A stretch of 64,000 nucleotides of DNA. Origin: Psychrosphaera sp. B3R10 (GTDB lineage Bacteria; Pseudomonadota; Gammaproteobacteria; Enterobacterales; Alteromonadaceae). The DNA lies in the NCBI RefSeq assembly GCF_018861025.1, contig NZ_JAHKQH010000001.1:61652-125651 (forward strand), read 5' to 3'. Positions 15,592-26,700 of this stretch are shown here, piece by piece (within the stretch, counting starts at the first letter, position 1; every line of letters begins with the position of its first letter). Made by a program: the position numbers and the translations under genes. Below the pieces are notes generated by a model. It made no database searches and was not told the DNA's origin. It was given only the letters and a program-made list of their open reading frames with translations.

Positions 15592-17441
15592 TAGTTAAAC
15601 GTCGCCCTTAAATGTGCGTTAAATTGTTCAGCATTCATAAACCCAGTTACCCGTCGCCTTTCTAGCTCGTTCCCTGCATTATCAAAGAATAGTATGGTTG
15701 GTAATCCTAAAATTTGAAACTTTTCCATAATCTCAATATCAAGTTCGCTGTTTTCAGTCATATCAACCTGCAACATCCGTAATTTTTTCATTTCGTTTTG
15801 AACTTGTTTATCACTAAAGGTAAAGGCTTCAAATTCCTTGCAAGCTGCGCACCAATCAGCATATAAATCCAACATAACCCCTTGACCGTTAGACTTTGCG
15901 ATTAAAATTTCTTTTTCAATGTCGGCAATGGACACGACTTTGACAAAAGTGACCTCTGAATGCTCAGCTATCGCACCACCATTATTAGGGAGTAACTTTA
16001 AATGAGGCCAGGCCACAAGCGCCAATCCAAAGAATAGGAAGACATAAGACACCAACCAAAAAACACTTTTAACCGAGGCTTTAACACTGTTAAGGTATTC
16101 GTGATGAAAATAAGCGGCCATCGCCAACACCCAAACACCGGCTGTTATCAGTACCCAATGAAACTCAACAAAGCGATCTAATAGGATAACGGGGATCGCT
16201 AACAATATAAAACCAAATAAATTTTTAACAAAATTCATCCAGTTGCCGGCTTTTGGCAATAACTTCCCACCAGACAAACCAATGACCAGTAGCGGCAGCC
16301 CCATTCCCAAACTTAACACGTATAGTGTCACAAAGCCGATCACCAGATCGCCAGTTTGTGCAACATACAATAATGCGCCAGTTAAAGGCGCTGTGGTGCA
16401 TGGTGAGGCAATAAGACCACTCAATAACCCCATCATAAATACGCCAACGACATTCCCCGACTTTTGATTGTTGCTCACTTGCGTAAGCTTACTGGTCCAA
16501 GAGCTCGGCAATTGTAGGTTATACCAACCAAACATTGCCCCTGCTAAACCGATAAAAATAAGACTGACCGAAATTAAAATAGCGGGGTGTTGCAGCGCAG
16601 CCTGAAATTGAGCACCAGCACTTGCCACAATGAGACCCAATAATGAATACGTTAAAGCCATACCTTGTACGTAGATAAAAGCGAGGTATAGCCCTTTTCT
16701 CGCTGTTAAGTTTTCCTGACCAGCGATTATGCCTGACAAAATGGGGAACATTGGGAATACGCAGGGAGTAAACGCTAAACCGACACCTAGTCCAAAAAAG
16801 ATCAGCAGTACCCATGCAAAATTTTCAGAATTCAATCTATCGGCCAATATATTCTGAGTTGAATCCCCTGAAGTGTCATTGTTCAAATACGTCGTTTTGT
16901 TTTGCTCAGTCAAAGCAGAAAACGTGGCTGCGGTTGAAGATCCATCAGATGTTGAAGTTGCGGAAGAAAATTTATCGACGGGGACGGTTTTGGAGATTGG
17001 CTGGTAACACAGACCTGCTTTTGCACAGCCTTGATAACGAACTTTTAATTCCGCATTTTCACTTACATTGGCAACTGTAACTTTAATTTCCGATTCAAAA
17101 AAATATACATCAACTACCCCAAAAAACTCGTCTTCAATTTGGGTCGCGTCAGGCTTTTCGGTTGCTTCAATTGTCAAATTGTCGGCAGCAAACTGAAACT
17201 TGTCAGCATATAAATAATAACCATCTGCGATTTCCCAACTTAATGTCACCTCATCGTCGTTTTGGGAAAAGTTAAAAACAAATGCTTCTTCTACCGGCAA
17301 AAATTGTGTCTGTTGACCAAACAGAGCTGAGAATGGATCGCTCTTATCTTCGGCATTCACACTTAATGTTGTGCTGATAAGTATTAAACTCAGCACCAAA
17401 AAAGAACGTACAACTCCACTCAAACTATTGATAATATTCAA
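15591..17441 (-). CDS. dsbD: Thiol:disulfide interchange protein DsbD
   Basis: A 616-residue inner-membrane reductase carrying electrons from cytoplasmic thioredoxin to periplasmic proteins such as DsbC. It has a signal peptide, an N-terminal DsbD-alpha domain with the Cys pair in VRYQGCAKAGLCYQP, eight membrane helices including the Cys pair in AFTPCVFPMFP and SPCTTAPLTG, and a C-terminal thioredoxin domain with WCAACK. The start is TTG, with a GTGAGATG-type ribosome-binding site; no ATG lies near. It sits 2 bases after cutA, the classic cutA-dsbD pair. Confidence 0.94.
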   Translation of the reverse strand: MNIINSLSGVVRSFLVLSLILISTTLSVNAEDKSDPFSALFGQQTQFLPVEEAFVFNFSQNDDEVTLSWEIADGYYLYADKFQFAADNLTIEATEKPDATQIEDEFFGVVDVYFFESEIKVTVANVSENAELKVRYQGCAKAGLCYQPISKTVPVDKFSSATSTSDGSSTAATFSALTEQNKTTYLNNDTSGDSTQNILADRLNSENFAWVLLIFFGLGVGLAFTPCVFPMFPILSGIIAGQENLTARKGLYLAFIYVQGMALTYSLLGLIVASAGAQFQAALQHPAILISVSLIFIGLAGAMFGWYNLQLPSSWTSKLTQVSNNQKSGNVVGVFMMGLLSGLIASPCTTAPLTGALLYVAQTGDLVIGFVTLYVLSLGMGLPLLVIGLSGGKLLPKAGNWMNFVKNLFGFILLAIPVILLDRFVEFHWVLITAGVWVLAMAAYFHHEYLNSVKASVKSVFWLVSYVFLFFGLALVAWPHLKLLPNNGGAIAEHSEVTFVKVVSIADIEKEILIAKSNGQGVMLDLYADWCAACKEFEAFTFSDKQVQNEMKKLRMLQVDMTENSELDIEIMEKFQILGLPTILFFDNAGNELERRRVTGFMNAEQFNAHLRATFN

Positions 17442-17443
17442 CT

Positions 17444-17761
17444 TTACATCTCACTTGTATTTTGTTCTAACCACTCTAGGTAGGACTTACTGCCCGTATC
17501 GAAGTTCAAAACGATATATTCGGGCACATCATAGGGATGATGCTCTACCAATATAGACTCGATTTTTGCAACATTTCTTTCAACTGTCTTAATAATTAAT
17601 TGAGTTTCTTGTGATTGTTCCATTTTGCCTTGCCATTTATAAATGGACACAATTGATGGAATTATATTAACGCACGCGGCTAAATTAGATTCGACAAGTA
17701 TCTCAGCAAGTTGATGAGCTGTCGGAAGATCTGGGCAGGTAGTTAAGGCAAGTTTAAACAT
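17444..17761 (-). CDS. cutA: Divalent cation tolerance protein CutA
   Basis: A 105-residue protein of the trimeric, PII-like CutA family: LTTCPDLPTAHQLAEILVESNLAACVNIIPSIVSIYKWQGK, then IIKTVERNV and EHHPYDVPEYIVL. The fold is linked to copper and divalent-cation tolerance, though the molecular role is unsettled. AGGA precedes the ATG. It is the first gene of the cutA-dsbD-diguanylate cyclase operon and divergent from fxsA. Confidence 0.93.
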   Translation of the reverse strand: MFKLALTTCPDLPTAHQLAEILVESNLAACVNIIPSIVSIYKWQGKMEQSQETQLIIKTVERNVAKIESILVEHHPYDVPEYIVLNFDTGSKSYLEWLEQNTSEM

Positions 17762-17885
17762 GCAAGGATCCTAAAAACACATTCAGTTACACACAACTGC
17801 GTTACAATACTTGATATAACAGGTAATGTCCCATATTAACGTAATACTATTCGGTAAAATTGGTCATAAAACTTTAGGACGCGTA

Positions 17886-18383
17886 ATGCCTTTATTTGTT
17901 ATTTTTATTGTAATTCCACTCATTGAACTAATGTTATTGCTCGAAGTTGGATCGATGATAGGCAGCGGATGGACTTTTTTCATCATAATTTTGACTGCAA
18001 TTATCGGAACCCGATTGGTTAAGCAGCAGGGTTTATCTACGTGGCAGAATATCCAGCAACAATTAGCCCAAGGTCAACTTCCTGCCAAAGCCATATTTGA
18101 TGGCGTATGTATTCTTGTTTCTGGTGTATTACTAATCACCCCAGGCTTTATGACGGATATATTTGGACTATTATTGCTAACCCCATTATTTCGTACTTTA
18201 GTTTATTTAAAGGTTGGTTCTCGCGTTCAAGTCGTGGGTGGCGCAACCGGCGGTCAGCCATTCGGGCCGTCGTTTGGGCAAACGCCAGACTTTGCACAAA
18301 ACGACAATAACAAAACTGTAGATGATGAAAACAGCTCTAAGCGCCCTACAACAATTGACGGTGAATACATTAGAAAAGATTAA
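17886..18383 (+). CDS. fxsA: FxsA family membrane protein
   Basis: A 165-residue inner-membrane protein with the FxsA signature: LFVIFIVIPLIELMLLLEVGSMIG, then GTRLVKQQGLSTWQNIQQQLAQGQLPAKAIFDGV and LITPGFMTDIFGLLLLTPLFR. In E. coli overproduction of FxsA relieves exclusion of phage T7 by the F plasmid; its normal role is unknown. The ATG at 17886 is chosen over one 60 bases upstream because AGGA precedes it and it matches family length. The C-terminal tail is polar and Gly/Asn-rich. Confidence 0.88.
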   Translation: MPLFVIFIVIPLIELMLLLEVGSMIGSGWTFFIIILTAIIGTRLVKQQGLSTWQNIQQQLAQGQLPAKAIFDGVCILVSGVLLITPGFMTDIFGLLLLTPLFRTLVYLKVGSRVQVVGGATGGQPFGPSFGQTPDFAQNDNNKTVDDENSSKRPTTIDGEYIRKD

Positions 18384-18409
18384 TTTAAGTATTCAACTAT
18401 TTGAATTTC

Positions 18410-18443
18410 AAAAGCTATTAAACGAGCTTGTTTAATGGCTTTT
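18410..18443 (+). terminator. Terminator of fxsA
   Basis: AAAAGCTATTAAAC and GTTTAATGGCTTTT form a long stem with one mismatch and a 6-base loop, starting 26 bases after the fxsA stop and continuing into TTATT. Confidence 0.8.
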
Positions 18444-18571
18444 ATTACGGTTTCCACCAATTTAATAAACCGAATTACTTTATACTATTATCTGAAAGCT
18501 TAGTTTGCCCATTCTTCAAGTTTCTTCGTTTTAAACGCCACTTTTTTGGAATCGATAGATAAAATCAAATT

Positions 18572-18588
18572 TATCCTAAAATGGGATA
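18572..18588. promoter_or_regulatory. Inverted repeat before the XRE regulator
   Basis: TATCC-N7-GGATA lies 27 bases upstream of the small XRE regulator's ATG, where an autoregulatory operator would be expected. The arms are only 5 bp, so this is weak. Confidence 0.3.
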
Positions 18589-18615
18589 TACACTTTGCTC
18601 TTTTACATTTAGCGG

Positions 18616-18852
18616 ATGAGCAAAATATGGGATCCTAAACGTCAGCAATTGAGACAATATTTAAAGCAACTCAGAGATGAGTCTGGTTTAACTCAAGCAA
18701 AATTGGCGGAAAAACTAAACAAACCACAAAGCTACGTTTCTAAATATGAAAGTGGCGAGCGCAACCTCGACTTTGTCGAGACCATAGAAATTTGTGAAGC
18801 GTGTGGTGCCTATAACATAGAAACTTTAGTCAATATCGTATCTGACAAGTGA
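18616..18852 (+). CDS. Small XRE-family HTH regulator
   Basis: A 78-residue Cro/C1-type DNA-binding protein. The helix-turn-helix reads LRDESGLTQAKLAEKLNKPQSYVSKYESGERNLDFVETIEICEACG (about residues 19-64), typical of the fold, with little beyond it. No partner toxin or phage gene is adjacent: upstream is fxsA and downstream an 0.8 kb non-coding stretch. The ribosome-binding site is weak. Target genes are unknown. Confidence 0.85.
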   Translation: MSKIWDPKRQQLRQYLKQLRDESGLTQAKLAEKLNKPQSYVSKYESGERNLDFVETIEICEACGAYNIETLVNIVSDK

Positions 18853-19646
18853 TACTCGTTATGCTAACTCGCTACTAATTAGAAGAAACACCTCCGGATA
18901 AAACTTACCAAATTGCATACAAAGTTAATTACGCCCATTCAAGTCACAATAATACTCAACAGCTTCATCCTTGTTTATGGTGTTTTCAACACAAAAACAG
19001 GCCATTATTTAAACCCTGTTTATTTAAAGTAAAATTAAATTCACCTATAAATATTACAACTTAGCTAAACCTATTACTGAGTAAGTATTTTTTATGTTAT
19101 TGGTTGATTTATCGCAATTTTGTTCTAATTTTAATTGTAATGTTGGGGTAATTTGCAAAGGCTGTAAATTTAACATGAGATTGTATGCAATCTGCAAAAT
19201 AGAGGCTGATTCTAACTCCGGAATAATAATTTATATTTGTCAGGTACTTGCAATCTAATATTCCCAAAACGGTAACATAACTTACACATTAGATAATATT
19301 AATTGGTACGCAAAGCACCGATTATGGATGCTAAATTGGCAGGCGCATATCCATTCTGTGCCGAAATAAATCTTTAGTGCTGTTGTGTTGAAGTGCTGTT
19401 GTGTTGAAGTGTTGAATGACACTATTAAATGACACTATGGTTAAGCATTGATAAACCTGCCGACTTTATTTTTGAATGAATACAGCCAGACAAATATATT
19501 TTTAACGCCGTGGCGCGAACCAGGTTGTGGTTTTAAAAGAAGGTATAAGCAAAAAGTTAGAGTTTGGCGCTGCGCGCATTTACAAAAAACAAATTAATGT
19601 TGTACGACAATGTTAACTGGTCGATATTTATTTTAAAGGAAGAAAA
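18853..19646. other. Non-coding stretch upstream of the HD-GYP gene
   Basis: Nearly 800 bases without a convincing gene. It is AT-rich with stop codons in all frames. It contains a tandem repeat near 19376-19440 and presumably the promoter of the HD-GYP/hybrid kinase pair near its right end, where AAGGAAG precedes the start codon. A c-di-GMP riboswitch was considered around 19310-19370 but the required conserved elements are incomplete. Confidence 0.6.
19376..19440. repeat. Short tandem repeats
   Basis: Two exact copies of AGTGCTGTTGTGTTGA (19376-19391 and 19392-19407) are followed by a partial third (AGTGTTGA), then by ATGACACTATTAA and ATGACACTATGG. The back-to-back arrays look like replication-slippage products in non-coding DNA. 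Confidence 0.85.
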
Positions 19647-20672
19647 ATGAGTGACGAAGCCAAAGCAACAATTTTAATTGTTGATGACACCCCTGAAAAT
19701 ATTGATGTTTTGTCTGGCATATTAAAGCAAGACTATAAAATTAAGGCGGCACTAAATGGCTACCTGGCGCTAAAAATTGCATTTTCTGAGCATAAACCAG
19801 ACTTAATTCTATTGGACATTATGATGCCTGAAATGGATGGCTATGATGTGTGTCGTCAATTGAAGAGCCATCCCGAAACTTCACAAATTCCAATTATTTT
19901 TGTTTCCGCTAAATCCGATGTACATGATGAACAAATGGGGTTTGAATTAGGTGCGGTAGATTACTTATCTAAGCCCGTTAGTCCGCCCATTGTGATTGCT
20001 CGAATAAAAACACACCTTTCACTCTACGACCAATCACGATTACTTGAAAAGCTCGTTCAAGACAGAACCAAAGAATTGAATGATACAAGAGTCGAAATTA
20101 TCAGAAGACTAGGCCGGGCGGCTGAGTTTAAAGATAATGAAACAGGCATGCATGTAATTCGCATGAGTTTATTTACAAAAATTCTAGCAAAAAAACTTGG
20201 TAAACCTGATGATTGGTGTGAACTCATTTATAACGCCGCACCGATGCATGACATCGGAAAAATAGGGATCCCGGACCGCGTTTTACTCAAACCTGGTAGG
20301 TTAAATCCAGAAGAATGGGAAATAATGAAAAAACATTCCGAATATGGGGCCGATATTATTGGCGAGCACCCATCTCCTTTACTGCAACTCGCTAAAGAAA
20401 TTGCGATGTCACATCATGAAAAGTGGGATGGCACCGGCTACCCAAAAGGGTTAAGTAAAGAAGAAATTCCACTCGCGTCGCGCATAATTGCGGTGGCAGA
20501 TGTATTTGATGCGTTAACAAGTGTTAGGCCCTATAAAGAGGCATGGTCTGAACAAAGGGCCATTGACTTTATGACTAAAGAGTCAGGTCGTCATTTTGAT
20601 CCTAATTTAATGGCGCTATTTATAGAATGTTTGCCACAAATAAGAGATATTCAACGTCACTATACGGACTAG
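19647..20672 (+). CDS. Response regulator with HD-GYP c-di-GMP phosphodiesterase domain
   Basis: A 341-residue RpfG-type protein. The receiver domain (residues 8-125) has the acidic pair in IVDDTPEN, phosphoacceptor D57 in LLDIMMPEMDG and Lys in LSKP. A linker helix joins it to the HD-GYP domain (about 150-330) with the metal-binding HD at 201-202 (MHDIGKIGIPD) and HHEKWDGTGYPKG (256-268), so it is predicted to hydrolyse c-di-GMP. It lies 31 bases upstream of a giant hybrid kinase, its likely phosphodonor. Confidence 0.93.
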   Translation: MSDEAKATILIVDDTPENIDVLSGILKQDYKIKAALNGYLALKIAFSEHKPDLILLDIMMPEMDGYDVCRQLKSHPETSQIPIIFVSAKSDVHDEQMGFELGAVDYLSKPVSPPIVIARIKTHLSLYDQSRLLEKLVQDRTKELNDTRVEIIRRLGRAAEFKDNETGMHVIRMSLFTKILAKKLGKPDDWCELIYNAAPMHDIGKIGIPDRVLLKPGRLNPEEWEIMKKHSEYGADIIGEHPSPLLQLAKEIAMSHHEKWDGTGYPKGLSKEEIPLASRIIAVADVFDALTSVRPYKEAWSEQRAIDFMTKESGRHFDPNLMALFIECLPQIRDIQRHYTD

Positions 20673-20703
20673 ATAATTAGCTAAATTCAAAAAGGAATTT
20701 TTT

Positions 20704-23700
20704 ATGCATACAGACAACAAGCAATTACTCAAATTGCTGAGATATGTTTGTATAAGTAGCGCATATGTACTGCTTGTTATCGGGCTTATTGTGATTTACG
20801 GGTGGCACTCTCAGAATGCAATATTAGTGCAAATCCCCCCTTTTTTTACTGCAATGCAATATGACACTGCCTTTGGTTTTCTATTAGCAGGCACCGGACT
20901 CTTCAGCGTTGTGTTACAAAAACAAATGCTCGGCCGAATAGCGGGTACCATACTTGTAATTTTAGGCACTACTGTTTTATCCCAATACTTTTTTGAGTTT
21001 CAGTTCAAAATCGACCACTTGTTTGTAAATTATCCCCCCGGAAAAGATACGTTTCAGAACATGTCAATGTCAGTGAATACAGCGATTTGTTTTACTTTAG
21101 CAGGCGTTGCCATTTTATGTCTTTCTACCCGTAAATTTGAAAACCTAGTACTTGCAATTACCCCAATGATAATGGCTGTAGCCCTTTTGTCGTTAATCGG
21201 GTATGTATTTGATATCGACTCAAGTCTGGTTTTTGGAAACTACGCTACCATGGCGATTCATACATCTCTCGGTATGGCTGTCCTTGCTATCGGTTTATAT
21301 TCCAAAGCCATTATTAATGTAACTAAGACAAATACACTTCCCATCCGATGGTTAGTCCTACCAGTGGCTATCATAGGCTTCACTGTGACTCTGGGGTTGA
21401 GTTTTGCCATGCACGTTACTGCAGGTGTCTCAATTGCGGACGGCAAATTGCTCTCTGCAACCTACGCCACTGAAGCAACTCTGGTTTTTGGGGTCAGTTT
21501 AACGAGTATGCTTATTTACGTCCTTTATTCAAAAGTTCGATTACAAACATCCCGAGCGAGCCGAATTACAATATATGCCACACTTTATTTGGGCTCTCTA
21601 TTGGCATTTTCAATTTTCCAGTACTCAAGTCAAATGCAACAAAAGGACATTGTAAAAGATTTTAATGCAAGATCAGAAAAGCTCATTCGAACATTAGAAC
21701 TATCCATGTTTCCATATGTGGAGACCTTGTATAATATCCAAACCGGCTTTCATGCCTCTGAACAAATAACTCGGGGGCAATTCAAACAAATCGTTCAACG
21801 TTCAATTGATAAATACCCCGGCATTGCTGGCTTAGAATGGTTGCCTAAGATCACAAAAGAAAACCGTCAAATGAGTCAATCAAAAGCGCTTGCTGACGGC
21901 CTAGAAGCGTTTACGATTTTTTCTATGGACGGCGATAAAAAATTGCCAGTTGTAGGTCATGGTCCATTTTTCCCTGTTTATTATGCAGAACCATTTACCC
22001 AAAACTTACCAGCGATTGGCTTTGACGCAACATCAATCCCCCATGTAAAAGATGCATTTGAGAAAGCACTCATTACCGATTCAGTTACCATGTCTAATCG
22101 TATTTCGTTAATAAAAACAAATGCTAGTGGTCTGTTACTCGCCCTACCTGTTTACGCAAATGAGTTACCTCGTATCACACCAGAACAACGTAAAGCCGCA
22201 TTGAAAGGTTATGCGTTAGCCGCAATCGACGTAAAAGTTATGATTGAGTCCACATTAGAAAAGTACTCTGAGTCAGGCGATAGCCATATAATCTTTGGAG
22301 ATGCAGACAACCATAACGAGATTCTTTATACCCATCAATCACATTCACCAAATGCCATTAAACTAGAAGAATTAGACGTTCAAAAAGGCCTCAACTATAC
22401 CGCGACACCAGTGATTGCTGGAAAAAACTGGAAAATTGATATCATAGCCGCAGACCAAAATAGATACTCAGTTAGAACCACAGAAATTTTGGCCTTACCG
22501 GTTTCTATCGGCATATTAACTTTGTTATTTACCTTTGTTTTAGCAAACTCACAGCGAAAATTTGCAGAAAGTGAACGACTATTTAAATACCAAACCGCGC
22601 TGTTAGACGCCATTCCAAACCCAGTAGTTGTTAAAGACAAAAAATTGAATATTAAAGCGGTAAACAGCGCCTTTACTCAATATTTTGGATTAACCACTTC
22701 AGATATTGTTGGCAAAAATTTATATGACACAAATTTTTTACCTAAAGAAATAAAGAAAACCTTTTTTGAGGAAGACAGTCAGCTAATTAAAACCGGGGGC
22801 TCAAGCAACAGTGAGATCCAGATTGAATTGCCAAATGGCAAAGTAAGCGACATCTTTTATCAAAGGACGACGTACGTAATTGATGGTCAAATTGACGGTA
22901 TAATTAGTGTCGCGGTTGACGTTACCGAACAAGCTAATCACCGCCGACAAACTGAAGCAATTTTAGACGCTATCCCTAACCCTATTGTTGTTAAAGACAA
23001 AGACCTAAATATACGCCTGACCAACAAAGCATTTGAGAAAGCGTTTGGTCTAAATATGGACGAAGACGACTTAGTTAAGGCAGAAATTACTTCTTTAAGA
23101 AACGAACTTAGTCAGCGATTTTTAGAAGAAGACAAATTTATTATTAAAAATGGTGGTTCGAGTAAAAATGAGCTAAACATTAAATTGGCCGATGGACGCT
23201 ACCATGACTTGTTGTACCAACGCACATCATTTAACTTAAACAACAACGACACTGGGATAATTGGCGTCGTTATCGACATGACTGAATTATCAAGGGAAAA
23301 ACGACAAACAGATTCAATATTTAGCAATCTAACCGACGGTGTTGGCTTATTAAATCGAAGTGGATTTGTTAAAACCAATCCGGCCTTATTAAATTTGTTT
23401 GGTTTTGAAGATGAATATGACCTCATTGGCTTGACGGCTACGTCACCCGAACTGTCACCTGAATTTCAATTAGACGGCACTCCCTCTGCCGATTTGGCGG
23501 CGAAGAAAATTGAACGTGTTTTCGCAACGCAAACTCAGCAAACGTTTGAATGGTTACACGCGAAAAATGCCCGTGTACCACATAATTGGACTTCAGAAAC
23601 AACGTTAATTCCAGTTGAACATGACGGCTTACCTGCCATTATTTGTATTGTAAGAGATATAGAGCAACAAAAAAGAGCACAACTCGAACTGCAGAAAAGT

Positions 23701-26700
23701 CAAAACGTATTAAATCGCAGTCAGAGCTTAGCTAAAATTGGTGGCTGGGAATTCTCGAAACTGACAAATTCATTTTTTTGGTCTGACGAAGTTTATAAAA
23801 TCCACGAAGTTGAACCTGGAAACGAAGAAACCTGGATCTCCGATAGTACAGACTGCTATATGGAAAACCGAGAATTATTACTCAACTCTTTTTATGCCTG
23901 TCTTGAATCTGGAACGCCCTACGACATTACAAGTAAATTTAAAACATTCAAAGGCAATATTATTTGGATCCGAACCACTGGCGAACCTGTCTTAGAAGGT
24001 GAAAACATTATTGGTGTTGCCGGTAACTTTGCAGATATTACCGCAGCAAAAATGGCTGAAATTGAGTTGGAAAACAGTCAACATTTGATAAAAGAGTTTT
24101 TGGACAACTTACCTGCGGTTGCCTATTTCAAAGATATTGATGGTAATTATCAACTTGTTAATAAAAGATGGTCCCTCTTAGTAGGTGTTTCTCAAGAGTC
24201 CGCGATTGGCAATAATGACCAATCTATTTGGCCCAACAAAGTTATTGCCAAAGACGTAATGGACAATGATCAAGACGTGCTGTCAAAAGGTCACTCTATT
24301 GCCTTTGAAGAATCGGTTGAACAACCTGACGGACAATTCAATCGTTATATGAGTTACAAGTTTCCCCTCAAAGACGCAACTGGCAATGTCATCGGATTAG
24401 GTGGTGTATCAGTCGATATCACCACACTTAAAAACGCTCAAAAAGCCCTCAACAGTAGTGAGGTTCAACTGCAACTTGCGCTTGAAGGTGCCAATGCGGG
24501 TTTGTGGGATTGGGACGCTAGCAACGAAACCTTTTTTACCAGCGATATTTGGTCTGAAATGCTGGGCTACAAAAAACAAGACTTAGTCAAACTTTACAGC
24601 GACCAGTATGAGCGCTGGGCAGAACTCATTCACCCTGAGGACATTGAAGAAACGTTCAGTCAGCTGAAAAGCCACATTGCAGGTCGCACAGATAAATTTG
24701 AGTCTGAGTATAGAATAAAAACAAAATCAGGCGAATGGAAATGGATGTTGGCCATAGGTAAGGCTTTTGAACGCAACGAAAAAGGCATCGCCACTCGTGT
24801 ATTGGGGATACAACTAGATATTAATACAAGTAAATCATTACAGTACGAATTAACAAAACAACAGGAACAGCTCAAAGCATTATTTACTGCGCTTCCTGTC
24901 GGTGTCGTCATGATTTCGCCATCTGGCGAAATAGTTGAAGCGAATGCGATCTCCGAAGATATTTTAGGGATTACTGCTGACGAAAATAAAGCAACTGAGT
25001 TGGCTTCAAAATCATGGAAGATCGTCGATTCAAACAACCAAATAATGCATGTTGAAGATTATCCAGCATCAAAAGCACTAGCAACAGGCAAAATTGTAAA
25101 AAATGTTGAGATGGGAGTGCATCGCCCGCAGGGGGATCTGGTATGGATAAGTACAAGCGCTGCGCCACTTGGCAACAATGCTTGTGATGGAGTAGCGGTT
25201 GCTTTCGAAGATATTACCTCGAGTAAATCAGCGCAACATGACATTATTCGAGCCAAAGAAATTGCTGAAGAAGCAACACAGGCCAAATCTAATTTCTTAG
25301 CAAATATGTCCCACGAAATTAGAACTCCAATGAATGCCATTATTGGGATGAGTCATTTAGCATTGCAAACCGACTTAACCAGAAAACAACGCAACTATAT
25401 TGCTAAAGCTCACCGAAGCGCCGAGTCACTGCTTGGAATAATAAACGACATTTTAGATTTTTCTAAAATTGAAGCACACAAACTTGATATTGAATGGATT
25501 GAATTCAGACTCGAAGACGTAATGGAAAACCTCGCCAATTTAGTTGGACTGAAAGCGGAAGAAAAATCCCTTGAATTCCATTTTGATGTTGAACCTGCAG
25601 TACCCAATGCGCTTATAGGAGACCCACTTCGTTTATGCCAAATTTTAGTTAACCTCGGTAATAATGCCGTAAAATTTACTCCTGAAGGCGGTGAAATTGT
25701 CATCCGTATTAATGTGGATGCTGTTACCGAACGTGAAGTTAAGCTGCATTTTTGCGTAGAAGATTCTGGAATTGGCATGAGTTTAGAACAGCAAGCAAAT
25801 CTGTTTAAATCATTTAATCAGGCTGATAGCTCTACAACGCGACAATATGGCGGTTCAGGCCTTGGATTAACTATTTCTAAAAAGCTCACAGAAATGATGG
25901 ATGGTGAAATTTGGGCTGTTAGTGAAATTGAAAAAGGCAGCATGTTCCATTTTACAGCCGTTTTGGGCGTACAAATGAATGCCAAGGAAAACGGTAAATT
26001 AAGCGAAGCTCAGCTCGGTCCACTTAAGATACTCGTCGTAGATGACAACCGCACATCGCAGGAAGTCTTCAAAAAAATGCTTGGTAACTTAGGCTTTAGA
26101 GTCAATATTGCCAATAGCGGCCCAGAGGCAATTGAACATTTAATAAAGACAGACTCTACCGACCCCTATGAACTGGTTATTATGGACTGGAAAATGCCAG
26201 ATATGGACGGTTTCGAGACCATTGATATCATCCAAAACTCAGGAAAAATAAAGTACTCACCAACATTTATTATGGTTACCGCACATGGTATTGATGAAGC
26301 GACTTATACAGGAAGAAAACTCGATATAAGCGCTTATCTAACAAAACCGGTCACAGCCTCTAGCATGTTAGATTCCATCTTTGTCGCAATGGGCAAAAAA
26401 GTCATGTCTGACCGACAATCACAAATCGGCAAGTTAAATGCTCACAGTGCAATCACAAAATTAAAAGGCGCTAATATACTAGTTGTTGAAGATAACGAAA
26501 TAAATCAAGAACTTGCTAAAGAGTTATTAAAAACCAATGGGATTAACGTGGTATTAGCAGAAAATGGTCAAGTGGCGTTGGATAAACTCGACAGTATTCC
26601 GTTTGACGGCATTCTGATGGACTGTCAAATGCCCGTGATGGACGGTTATACCGCGACCCAAAAAATAAGAAAAATTGAAAAGTATCGAAACATTCCTATT

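Noticed and set aside
19300..19370. c-di-GMP (GEMM-type) riboswitch upstream of the HD-GYP gene
   Set aside because: ACGCAAAGC and CTAA occur, but the GGTAG...ACC receptor half and the P1 pairing are missing, and the distance to the gene is nearly 300 bases.
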